Part shown: positions 35,562 to 46,565 of the stretch, piece after piece
Position numbering within the stretch: position 1 is the stretch's first letter
How the letters are laid out: the number at the start of each line of letters is the position of its first letter
Position numbers and translations under genes: made by a program
The notes under the pieces: model-generated
What the model saw: the letters and a program-made list of their open reading frames with translations, nothing else
Told to the model about the DNA's origin: nothing
The model's database searches: none
Source of the DNA: Saccharina japonica
Lineage: Eukaryota; Sar; Phaeophyceae; Laminariales; Laminariaceae
DNA: 64,000 nucleotides
Direction: 5' to 3'
Assembly (NCBI GenBank): GCA_008828725.1
Contig: MEHQ01000638.1
Location: 265,579 to 329,578 of the forward strand

Positions 35562-35792
35562 ATGGCCTTGGCGGTTCGTCGTTGCATTGGTAGTTCTGAT
35601 CCTGAAACATGCCGGCCAATTGGGAGACAAGATTATTATCCTGTTGACGTCTGTACATCAATGGTTTCTGCGTTGCCTAAGGGTTTTTACTGGACACAAC
35701 CACATTATTTCACGAAGCCGTACAGGGAAGTACACGGACTCGAGAGCTTTCAGACCATTCCAGCAGAACGGTTGAGTACAGATGTAATATAA
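35562..35792 (+). CDS. Small unrecognised open frame, duplicated
   Basis: ATG to stop, 76 codons beginning MALAVRRCIGSSDPETCRP and containing KGFYWTQPHYF and AERLSTDVI. The composition looks protein-like, but I recognise no family. The second copy at 43562-43792 is identical in translation, which says little because the whole block is nearly identical. It could be an exon or a retroelement fragment. Confidence 0.25.
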   Translation: MALAVRRCIGSSDPETCRPIGRQDYYPVDVCTSMVSALPKGFYWTQPHYFTKPYREVHGLESFQTIPAERLSTDVI

Positions 35793-36359
35793 AAGGTTTT
35801 GGACATGAAATCAGGTCGGAATATGTTTTTTCGCTCAGATTCAGTCGTTGAGTCACCAGTGCACAATTGAACTGTCGTTAAAAAATTCAAAACAAAGGTC
35901 GACATGTTTTAAACCCCCCACTTTCGCATCCCGGGTCAAACTTCAGTTCGACGCACGCAGCACCTGGGTTTAGCTGATTCATTCGTGCGACTCATTCTGC
36001 ACCTGCGGCACCTCCCTCGTCCGTATTCCATACCCCATACCAAACCCCGGACTATGCGTTACCTATCCGTGTTCGCCGCCCCAGTTCCATAGTTAGTTTA
36101 TCTAGGGTTTCAGGGCGCAAGGGCTTCTAATTTCCCAATCTTTACCGTAGGACATGCGATTTTCACGGGCAAAAATATGTAATGAAATGCAGCACGCAGG
36201 TGCCCAAAAACGATTTTGCCTTGCAATTCGGTCTCTCTTGCCGGATTCTGCCGTACTTCCTGTTGTATTTCCACCAACCTACGACACATACTAAGGATAT
36301 CCTTGCTGAACGATTTTTTTTTTTTTGTTGGCGCTGTTTCAAATGCAGAGAAGGCAGAG

Positions 36360-38570
36360 ATGGACTCGGGTTCCATGTTGTTGAACGAGCTCCCTCTGCA
36401 GATCATGGCTGGCCTGCAGACCACGATCGCGCACAGTGAACCTTCCCGACAAAGCATCAGGTGGGCACCCTGATTTACTTCGGAACCGTTTTAGTAGCGT
36501 GCTTTATTGGCTATACAGAAGTAGGTTTTTATGTTTCTTGGTTTTGGGTGTGGAAGCTCGCTTTGCGTTATATGTTAGAAGGGATATACCGACAACTAAC
36601 ATCCGCATGTGGTCGGCTTTCGGACCCCAGAATCCAATGTGTGAATATGCAAGTGTTTCACGGGAAACGTGACGCTGAGGAGACCTACGGGGCCCGGCCT
36701 CGCTTTCATTTGGAGTCGAAGTCTTCGCTGTTCTTTCCGACAAAACAGTTGGAGCAGGACGCCAATAAAAGCCCAAACAATGGCGGAAGGGTGTGTTTGT
36801 TTGCTCTTGCTCGTGCTGTTTCAGTTGTATCATGGATCATAAATATATATGTTAGTTTTGCGTGGGCGTTGTCATTTCCGTGTGAAAATCTTAGGCCCTT
36901 TTTCCCGACCGTTGCCCTTTGCCTTTTTGTTCAGCGATGGCAGAACCATGCAGGGCATGGACGTTGCCGATAAAGACCCTTCTGAAGTGGAGTTTTCAAT
37001 TTGCATTCCAGACGTCATGTCCTTGTTGGCGGATTTACTGTCCAACCAACATTGGTTTTTCGCCGGGGTATCAAAGGAGTGGCGGAACGCCTGGGGAGAT
37101 CTCCCGAAAGTGACGCAAGCCATAACGACAGATACATCTTTATCACAGCTACGGTGGAGCTTCGATGCCGGCCTGAGCAAAGGGCCGAGGATATGCGAAC
37201 ACATCGCCGAACAATGCGGCGTCGAGATTTTGCAGTATGCCCACTCGGAAGGATGCGTGTTGTCCGACAATGCTTGCATGAAGGCCGCCGCCCAGGAGAA
37301 ACTTGACATGATCCGCTGGGCGCTCTGCCAGAATTGCAGGTGGCGCGAGGTCCTGTGCAAAGCGGCTGCAGCGGGGGGCAGTATCTTCATTCTTCAGTGG
37401 GCGCACGGTCACCACTGTCCCTGGAACGGTGATACTTGTAGCGAGGCAGCCGGTTTAGGGAATCTTGATATTCTGCAGTGGTCTCGTTCCAGACATTGCC
37501 CTTGGGATGGCCGAACCTGCTCGAACGCTGCTGGGGGTGGATACATCGGCATACTCCAGTGGGCGCGCGCTCACGACTGCCCCTGGGACAGCACTACTTG
37601 CAGCGCAGCAGCCGGTTCTGGGCACCTCGATATCCTGCAGTGGGCACGTTCTGAAAACTGTCCTTGGGATGGCCTAACCTGCTCGAACGCTGCTGGGGGT
37701 GGATACATCGACATACTTCAGTGGGCGCGCGCTCACGACTGCCCCTGGGACAGCACTACTTGCAGCGCAGCAGCCGGTTCTGGGCACCTCGATATCCTGC
37801 AGTGGGCACGTTCCCAAAACTGCCCTTGGGACAGCGACACATGCTCGACCGCTGCTGAAGGCGGACACCTAGACATTCTCCAGTGGGCACGAGCCAATGG
37901 CTGCAGTTGGGACTATCGAACGTGCCGGGATGCAGCCTCTACAGGTCATTTGGAGATGCTTCAGTGGGCTAGGGCGAATTATGCCGATTGGAGAGGGTGC
38001 ACGACGCTCCGTTCTGCAGAGAAGGGGTATCTGGAGGTGCTTCAGTGGGCAAGGGGCCAAGGGTGTCCATGGTACCCAACTGCTGTGTGTTTAGCTGCTA
38101 TCGACAATGGGCACCTGAGTATGTTAAAGTGGATGCTATCGCAAGGGTGCCGACTGCCCGTTACGGCCAGCGATGTGGCAGCTCGACTCGGACATCTGCA
38201 TATTCTTCAATGGATGCACGCCAACGACCACGCCTGGGACAACGCAATCTATAGTGTATGCAGAGCAGCTGCCCTGGGAGGACAACTGCACGTGCTTCAG
38301 TGGGCTCGAGCGAATGGGTTCGATTGGAACAGTGAAACATGTAGCGTGGCAGCCCACAGTGGTCACTTGGGATTACTCCAATGGGCCCGATCTAACGGTT
38401 GCCCCTGGGATCAAGAAACGTGTACCTGTGCAGCTGCTGCGGGCTATCTGCATATACTACAGTGGGCGCGAACACACGGTTGCCCATGGGATATTCTCAC
38501 CAGTAGAGAGGCAGCTAGAGGAGGTCATGTTGAAGTGGTCAACTGGGCAAAGCTTAACGGCTGTAGCTGA
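36360..38570 (+). CDS. F-box-like / ankyrin-like repeat protein, intact copy
   Basis: The proposed model has two exons, 36360-36460 and 36935-38570. The intron (36461-36934) starts GTGGGC and ends TTTTTGTTCAG, and the reading phase is kept exactly, giving about 578 residues. Residues about 58-88 (IPDVMSLLADLL ... FAGVSKEWRNAW) look like an F-box-type helix pair. The rest is about 17 repeats of ~27 residues with the pattern GHLDILQWAR...CPWD..TCS.AA, an ankyrin-like solenoid common in brown algae, diatoms and their large viruses. Such proteins are presumed to bind proteins, with the F-box linking to ubiquitin ligases; this is inference. Without the intron, translation could start at the ATG at 36948 (540 residues). 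Repeats 5-6 and 7-8 are a near-perfect 162-bp duplication. A frameshifted copy lies 8 kb downstream. Confidence 0.75.
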
Positions 38571-40710
38571 GAATGAACGGCCGTGCTCCGATGCAGGCAA
38601 CGCCGATCACCGGACATACTACAGCAGTGAGCGCGGCTACAGAACTGCCGTAGGGAGGACCAATCATTACGGCCCAACGTCAGCCCCTGAGGTAAACGCG
38701 GGTTGCTGCCATGGTAGAGAATCTAGACACACTGCAGTAATTGCGAAAATAAGACCTAACAGGCCACGAATAATAATATATGAAGCCTTGGATCTGCGAG
38801 CCCGAATATATAAATTATCGTGCAAGGCTAAACGGTTGTCGCTAGGCAGTGTTCGGCGGCATTCTTAGGCACAGGAGCGGTTGTTCATTCCCCGTAGAAT
38901 GGTATACTTGTAGAGGACCATAATAAGGTGCTAGGACGTCATAGGCGGTGCTATGTAAAAATTTTCCAGTCTACCGTGGGGTCTCAGCCATAAATAGGTA
39001 CACGGTGAATATCACTGCCATGCTCAAGCGTTAATTACGCAAGCAAGTGATCACGCGTCCACGCTTTTCAACGATTGTATAGCCGTTGTCGATACTAAAG
39101 TAGGTATGAGTTTTCGGAAGTAAACATGCTTTTAGCATACACTATGTCTTCCTTCCAATCTTCGGTATTCGGGTATAAACGTATTAATGATTGTGTACGC
39201 ACAGAGGCATTCGAGTATCACTGTTTTTATATTCAGGTAAAAACAATATGCGGCCTGATTCCAAGCTTGTTCGTACTGTATTGTACGTTCAACTTATCAT
39301 CACCATCATGATCGGGGAACGTTGGAGGGACGTTCGAAGAAAAACACAGTCGTCCGTAGAGGACACGTTCCCGTCGGTTAGGAATTTTCCTGTTGCGAGC
39401 AATGGACCGCCACGGCCACTGCGATCAGTTTCTTGTTATGTCCTGTGTGATAATAATATCTTTTTTTCTTACGGTGTTCTCTCGTCTGGATCAAAACGTG
39501 TTTTTCCATGTTTCATTTCTTCATTTGTCGACCTAAGAGTGTAACTTAATTCATGTATACCATGCGAAGCGTGACATAGAAACCAGCATTAACTCGTGTG
39601 CCGCCAGGCCTCCGCCCAGCATGCCACTGGTAGGACGTGTGTGCCCTCACGCATGGAGAGCACTATATGACCCCGCCCCCTAGCCTCATGTTGAGAGGAC
39701 AAATTAAACGAGATCATGCACCCTCCCCTCCTCCCCTCTTCCTTTCCTCTTTATCACTGGAATTTTACAGTCCTCCTTCCTCTCACTTCTAGTCGAGGCT
39801 ATTGGATCGTGTCTCCGTCCTTAAACCAAGCTTAGAAAGCCATCAACGAATATATTTATCGTTTTATTTAAGGCGTATGCTAAGCACGACATGGACTCCG
39901 TCCCAAGCTTGAAGGAGCGTCAACATATATAGTCAGCATAAACGTTTTTGTTTTTCGAGACAAAGTGGTAAATTACAAAGTTTGGGTCTCAAGTCTTGTA
40001 TTCTGGTGCGGTCAAATATGTTTTGAGAACGATAAGGGTTTTCGACATTGCCTATTCGTTCATAATATATACGTCCCACGCTTCTCGTACGCGGTGTGTG
40101 TCAACCAGGGAGATATCTAACTACTGTAGCCATGTTGTATCTCCACCCGATTTCTATCACGTTTTCATCGCAGAAGAACTGCGATTATATACTTGTGAAG
40201 ATGTCAGAATTTAGTAAGTTGTATATGTCTCCCAAAACACACCAGTAGACTCCGTCCATGCCAGAGTCCTCATTAATGTTACACATATACTACTTCTGTG
40301 CTGGCAAGCCTGGGTGACAAAAAGGGTGAACCAAAATCGCTCAATAGCAAAGGGGACAGCAGCGGTATATACTCAGTATCCATGTTCTGGACACAAATTG
40401 TCGGCTCTTGTTGAAATGAGTCTTGTTACTCTATCCGGTGGCGAGAGTTTTTTTTTTCGTCCCTCTAATCTCACACGAGAATTTTCGCGGGCACGGCGAT
40501 TTTCTTTAACTACGAATGATCGAGGGTATTATACCACGTGTTAAAGGAATTAAGGTGGGCGTGCCTACAGGTGGTCAGACACAGCGTGTGCTACTGTGCT
40601 TGTCTTCGTGTGAGGCGCGTGAACCATATGTCACTTGTATAAAGGAAACTGTCGTTTGTTCTCAATTGTGTACCACGTAAAATGTAGTAAACGCGGTACC
40701 AGGCATATAT
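38571..40710. other. Downstream part of block copy 1, no gene recognised
   Basis: It contains 60-117-codon frames such as 39191-39544, with no domain. The pyrimidine-rich stretch at 39720-39790 has no clear meaning. Confidence 0.4.
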
Positions 40711-40899
40711 GTCACAGTGAAAAGCTTGGCACGCATCATTCATAATGTGGAGGATACCCTGTCGCCCCGTAGGTGCGTAGCAGGCTCCTGTGGGTCATGT
40801 ATCATACCAGGGATCCTACAAAAACCATACGTATCGATTATTACTCGGTGTGCAGCAGTCCAACTGCTCCCTAGTGCACACCTCCTCCACCACACTACN
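40711..40899. other. Unique junction with single N
   Basis: About 188 bases found in neither block copy, followed by an N at 40899. Homology to 32900 onward restarts at 40900, the first base after the N. This looks like a contig end joined to another contig. Confidence 0.85.
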
Positions 40900-43561
40900 G
40901 GGAGGGAGAGAGAGAAATACGAAGATACTGAATGGGATTTTAAAATAAATGGGACAATGTACGTACGACGTATTTATTTTTACATAAGTATCATACCATA
41001 CATTACATAGAGAAATTGATGGCGAGCGGTGTAAAAAAGGCTCGAAGGCTATTCGCAAAGGGGCCCGACTCTATGGAACACGAAGGTAGAAGATAAACGG
41101 AAATTGATAGCGAAATTTCGACTAGGGTACGGCACGGTAGGCGGTGGCGAAGATGAACCAGTGAGGAGAACGGCGAACAGCTTATCGCTCGAGCGATTCA
41201 TAACACTAAGCATTTTGATATACTTCGTATATAGCATCTGAACTCACCAGCCGGGAGTTCCTCTAGGTCTGAGCAGGCGATAAAATGATATACCTGCCAG
41301 TTGTACTTTGTATGTTTGGTCGAAATAGCTTGCCGACTCGGGAGACTGTTTGGACTGTGGCTGGCACTACGTTCACACGCGGTTCGGGATCGTGCGTGTA
41401 GCGCTTACCTACTGCTATATGTCTCGTCAGGTGCGCTTCACAATCTGCGCCTGTTTTAAAGGTATTAGGGTAGGGTCGGAGCTACGTGTCCTAGCTTACC
41501 CATCTCGACATCTCAAATCTACGGCCCGCAGTACTGTCTTTGTGCTCCTGTGAGCACACACACGTGCAGGTAGTTGAGCTCGTTTGAATGGGCTTGAATG
41601 TTGTTAAGGGTTCACCTATGATTTCATCAAACGTCGCGACCGTATATCCAGCAATCTACTATCAGTAGTTCGGGGTGAACACAATGCAATGCGTAGCTGG
41701 AAGGAAACAAGTCGGGCGATGTATGAAACCAGTTGTTGCGGCTGGTTTACAATGCGTTGTTGCTCATTACTAATAACATGGTAGTACACAAGTATTATTA
41801 GCGTATAACCCTACGAGTCCAAGCCCCTTCGAATTCTGCGTACTGCTGTAGGAGTATAAACAATGACCTCTCATCGACCTGCATAGCACTTGAAACCACG
41901 TCCGGCCAAGCGTCACTTGTCGTAAACGTCCACAACACACGCCGCGGCATGGAGTGTTGCGGTGATCAAAGCTAAAAAAGTCGTGAAGGGTTTATACTGT
42001 TGAAGTCCTCGAGAGAGTACATCAGTATATATCACCGCTGGAGTGCCCGTTGTTGCGTCACTGCTTTAGTTTCTACGTAGATACCTGTCTAGTTTGGGGT
42101 GGTAGCACAACTCTGCAACTTCGATATGCATCTTCATTGAATCAGCACTACGAGTATGGTGGTATTATATGAGGTCATACTGTAGGTACGTGTACGATAA
42201 GCTCTATCATACCATGGTTTCTGCGCTGACGCGCATCGAAAAACTAAAGTGACCTCACGACTGTTGTACACTGCAAATCAAGGCTATCCGAACGTGGTTG
42301 CTTCGTGGAACAGTCTGCAGTGAAAAGGTGTGTCCAAGTTCAGGTATAGCGGGAGCCGTCGCGACTGCTCGAGTGCACCGTAGCGGTGCTGTTGCTGTAG
42401 TTTCTACGTCGACATAAATGTAGTTTTGGGTGGTAGCACAGCTCTGCAAATTGATGTGCGTACTGGTACTCGCACCAGCAGTGCGCACTTTGTTTTGGTT
42501 GTTTCGTAGCTTTTTTTAGAAGTGCGTATGTTGTTCGTGTCGGAAATTGCAGCGGCATGCAGAGATATTTCCACAAACTGTAAAATTGCAGAGTAGGCAT
42601 GCCTCTACCATAACACGAGAAGCAGTTGAAGTACGCGCTGCCGTTATTATCAATACTTGAGGACCTGACTATTGTCGTGGTTCTTGGTGGTGCTTCTACT
42701 AGAGTTGGTCTGCCGTGTGCTCTTCACCGTACTATACCATGATCTAGATTTTGTTTTCGCCCGCGGTCACGAGAGCGGAACAGATATACGACGCCAGATA
42801 GGCCCAGGAACAAACCAATTACAACTCTGGTACGCATCGTACATGTTAGGTATCCTTCTTGGATACTTGTATCAGCTGGAGCGAACAGCACGCATTTTTG
42901 TTTGAGTGTGAACCTCCCTGGCCACATCCGTGCTATGTTTAGGATGGCACTCGGATTGTCGAAGGCTCCTCACTCGAGTAAAGTATTGAAACCAACAAGT
43001 GAATTTCGAAAAAAAGTCGAAACCTAAGCCCGATACGCAATATCGACACCAAGGGATACATCAAGTATATTTGTCAAAATACATGTCGGATCAAAATGCA
43101 TTTATTAGTTGCGCTGGTGGTGTTCCCTCAACTAAGAGCTGATTTTCCGGCCTGCAAGTGAAACCATAAAATGCGCAAAGTTAAAACAGGAGTTGGGGTA
43201 CTGACAAGGTACAAACCCTCGAAATTATTCACTTTCCTTACTCTCAAAGTCAAATTCTCCACATGTTCCTTGTGGAAACTTTAATAACTTCAACTGCAGG
43301 CGGGTGGCAAATATACGACACGCCCAGTCTTATACTATGAAAATAGTTAGCACATACTATATGACTTACGTGAAACTTTTGCTCGGTCGATTTGACTTTT
43401 ATTTCCTCTAAGCAAAGGCCCGTGCGAAGGTTATGTTTCTCGTACCTCGTCATGTCGATATTATCACCAGTGTGGTTGTGAATTATTTTGTGTGCAGCGT
43501 TGACTGTCGTTTAGGTTTCCTATTGCCCTCCTCGCTATAAGCATCGAGTAGCTGTGCGCAG

Positions 43562-43792
43562 ATGGCCTTGGCGGTTCGTCGTTGCATTGGTAGTTCTGAT
43601 CCTGAAACATGCCGGCCAATTGGGAGACAAGATTATTATCCTGTTGACGTCTGTACATCAATGGTTTCTGCGTTGCCTAAGGGTTTTTACTGGACACAAC
43701 CACATTATTTCACGAAGCCGTACAGGGAAGTACACGGACTCGAGAGCTTTCAGACCATTCCAGCAGAACGGTTGAGTACAGATGTAATATAA
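43562..43792 (+). CDS. Small unrecognised open frame, second copy
   Basis: Same 76-codon frame as at 35562-35792, with no change in translation. Function unknown. Confidence 0.25.
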   Translation: MALAVRRCIGSSDPETCRPIGRQDYYPVDVCTSMVSALPKGFYWTQPHYFTKPYREVHGLESFQTIPAERLSTDVI

Positions 43793-44355
43793 AAGGTTTT
43801 GGACATGAAATCAGGTCGGAATATGTTTTTTCGCTCAGATTCAGTCGTTGAGTCACCAGTGCACAATTGAACTGTCGTTAAAAAATTCAAAACAAAGGTC
43901 GACATGTTTTAAACCCCCCACTTTCGCATCCCGGGTCAAACTTCAGTTCGACGCACGCAGCACCTGGGTTTAGCTGATTCATTCGTGCGACTCATTCTGC
44001 ACCTGCGGCACCTCCCTCGTCCGTATTCCATACCCCATACCAAACCCCGGACTATGCGTTACCTATCCGTGTTCGCCGCCCCAGTTCCATAGTTTATCTA
44101 GGGTTTCAGGGCGCAAGGGCTTCTAATTTCCCAATCTTTACCGTAGGACATGCGATTTTCACGGGCAAAAATATGTAATGAAATGCAGCACGCAGGTGCC
44201 CAAAAACGATTTTGCCTTGCAATTCGGTCTCTCTTGCCGGATTCTGCCGTACTTCCTGTTGTATTTCCACCAACCTACGACACATACTAAGGATATCCTT
44301 GCTGAACGATTTTTTTTTTTTTGTTGGCGCTGTTTCAAATGCAGAGAAGGCAGAG

Positions 44356-46565
44356 ATGGACTCGGGTTCCATGTTGTTGAACGAGCTCCCTCTGCAGATC
44401 ATGGCTGGCCTGCAGACCACGATCGCGCACAGTGAACCTTCCCGACAAAGCATCAGGTGGGCACCCTGATTTACTTCGGAACCGTTTTAGTAGCGTGCTT
44501 TATTGGCTATACAGAAGTAGGTTTTTATGTTTCTTGGTTTTGGGTGTGGAAGCTCGCTTTGCGTTATATGTTAGAAGGGATATACCGACAACTAACATCC
44601 GCATGTGGTCGGCTTTCGGACCCCAGAATCCAATGTGTGAATATGCAAGTGTTTCACGGGAAACGTGACGCTGAGGAGACCTACGGGGCCCGGCCTCGCT
44701 TTCATTTGGAGTCGAAGTCTTCGCTGTTCTTTCCGACAAAACAGTTGGAGCAGGACGCCAATAAAAGCCCAAACAATGGCGGAAGGGTGTGTTTGTTTGC
44801 TCTTGCTCGTGCTGTTTCAGTTGTATCATGGATCATAAATATATATGTTAGTTTTGCGTGGGCGTTGTCATTTCCGTGTGAAAATCTTAGGCCCTTTTTC
44901 CCGACCGTTGCCCTTTGCCTTTTTGTTCAGCGATGGCAGAACCATGCAGGGCATGGACGTTGCCGATAAAGACCCTTCTGAAGTGGAGTTTTCAATTTGC
45001 ATTCCAGACGTCATGTCCTTGTTGGCGGATTTACTGTCCAACCAACATTGGTTTTTCGCCGGCGTATCAAAGGAGTGGCGGAACGCCTGGGGAGATCTCC
45101 CGAAAGTGACGCAAGCCATAACGACAGATACATCTTTATCACAGCTACGGTGGAGCTTCGATGCCGGCCTGAGCAAAGGGCCGAGGATATGCGAACACAT
45201 CGCCGAACAATGCGGCGTCGAGATTTTGCAGTATGCCCACTCGGAAGGATGCGTGTTGTCCGACAATGCTTGCATGAAGGCCGCCGCCCAGGAGAAACTT
45301 GACATGATCCGCTGGGCGCTCTGCCAGAATTGCAGGTGGCGCGAGGTCCTGTGCAAAGCGGCTGCAGCGGGGGGCAGTATCTTCATTCTTCAGTGGGCGC
45401 ACGGTCACCACTGTCCCTGGAACGGTGATACTTGTAGCGAGGCAGCCGGTTTAGGGAATCTTGATATTCTGCAGTGGTCTCGTTCCAGACATTGCCCTTG
45501 GGATGGCCGAACCTGCTCGAACGCTGCTGAGGGGTGGTACACTCGGCATACTTCAGTGGGCGCGTCGACGACTACTCTTCCTTGGGAGGCCGTCTTGCAG
45601 CATGGCCCAAAGCCGGGGCAGGATCAGATATCCTGCAGTGGGCACATTCCGAAAACTGTCCTTGGGATGAAGGAACCTGTTCGATGGCTGCTAGGGTGGA
45701 CATCATGGGCATCTCTTCAGTGGGCAGGCTCACGATCTGTCCCTGGAACAGCATGACTTGCAGCGAGCCGCCAGTCGGGCCATCTCAATATCTGCAGTGG
45801 GCACGTTCCCAAAACTGCCCTTGGGACAGCGACACATGCTCGACCGCTGCTGAAGGCGGACACCTAGACATTCTCCAGTGGGCACGAGCCAATGGCTGCA
45901 GTTGGGACTATCGAACGTGCCGGGATGCAGCCTCTACAGGTCATTTGGAGATGCTTCAGTGGGCTAGGGCGAATTATGCCGATTGGAGAGGGTGCACGAC
46001 GCTCCGTTCTGCAGAGAAGGGGTATCTGGAGGTGCTTCAGTGGGCAAGGGGCCAAGGGTGTCCATGGTACCCAACTGCTGTGTGTTTAGCTGCTATCGAC
46101 AATGGGCACCTGAGTATGTTAAAGTGGACGCTATCGCAAGGGTGCCGACTGCCCGTTACGGCCAGCGATGTGGCAGCTCGACTCGGACATCTGCATATTC
46201 TTCAATGGATGCACGCCAACGACCACGCCTGGGACAACGCAATCTATAGTGTATGCAGAGCAGCTGCCCTGGGAGGACAACTGCACGTGCTTCAGTGGGC
46301 TCGAGCGAATGGGTTCGATTGGAACAGTGAAACATGTAGCGTGGCAGCCCACAGTGGTCACTTGGGATTACTCCAATGGGCCCGATCTAACGGTTGCCCC
46401 TGGGATCAAGAAACGTGTACCTGTGCAGCTGCTGCGGGCTATCTGCATATACTACAGTGGGCGCGAACACACGGTTGCCCATGGGATATTCTCACCAGTA
46501 GAGAGGCAGCTAGAGGAGGTCATGTTGAAGTGGTCAACTGGGCAAAGCTTAACGGCTGTAGCTGA
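44356..46565 (+). pseudogene. F-box-like / ankyrin-like repeat gene, frameshifted copy
   Basis: Exon 1 (44356-44456), the GT-AG intron (44457-44930) and the first part of exon 2 are as in the intact copy. At about 45530, after CPWDGRTCSNAAE, the frame is lost and ends at a stop at 45754-45756. The downstream array is open again in a shifted frame from about 45534 to 46565. Between 45526 and 45795 the DNA still shows the 81-bp repeat spacing (for example DILQWAHSENCPWDEGTCS in one frame), but with many substitutions and small indels relative to copy 1, while both flanks are nearly identical. Either the copy is a pseudogene with a diverged or converted array segment, or this stretch is a poor consensus over near-identical repeats. 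Confidence 0.7.

Larger units (their letters stand above)
32900..40710 (+). repeat. 7.8-kb duplicated block, copy 1
   Basis: The block is almost identical to 40900-48704: roughly ten single-base differences and three small indels over 7.8 kb, apart from ~270 bp at 37530-37800. The coordinate offset is 8000 at first, 7996 after a 4-bp indel near 36091, and 7994 by the end. It holds an R2 repeat, a small open frame (35562-35792) and the F-box-like/ankyrin-like gene. Confidence 0.95.

Noticed and set aside
36872..37415. Minus-strand frames of 172 and 88 codons
   Set aside because: Antisense to exon 2 of the ankyrin-like gene; no independent signature.
38173..38868. 231-codon plus frame overlapping the ankyrin-like gene
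   Set aside because: Out-of-frame reading of the repeat array; stops being repetitive where the true gene ends.
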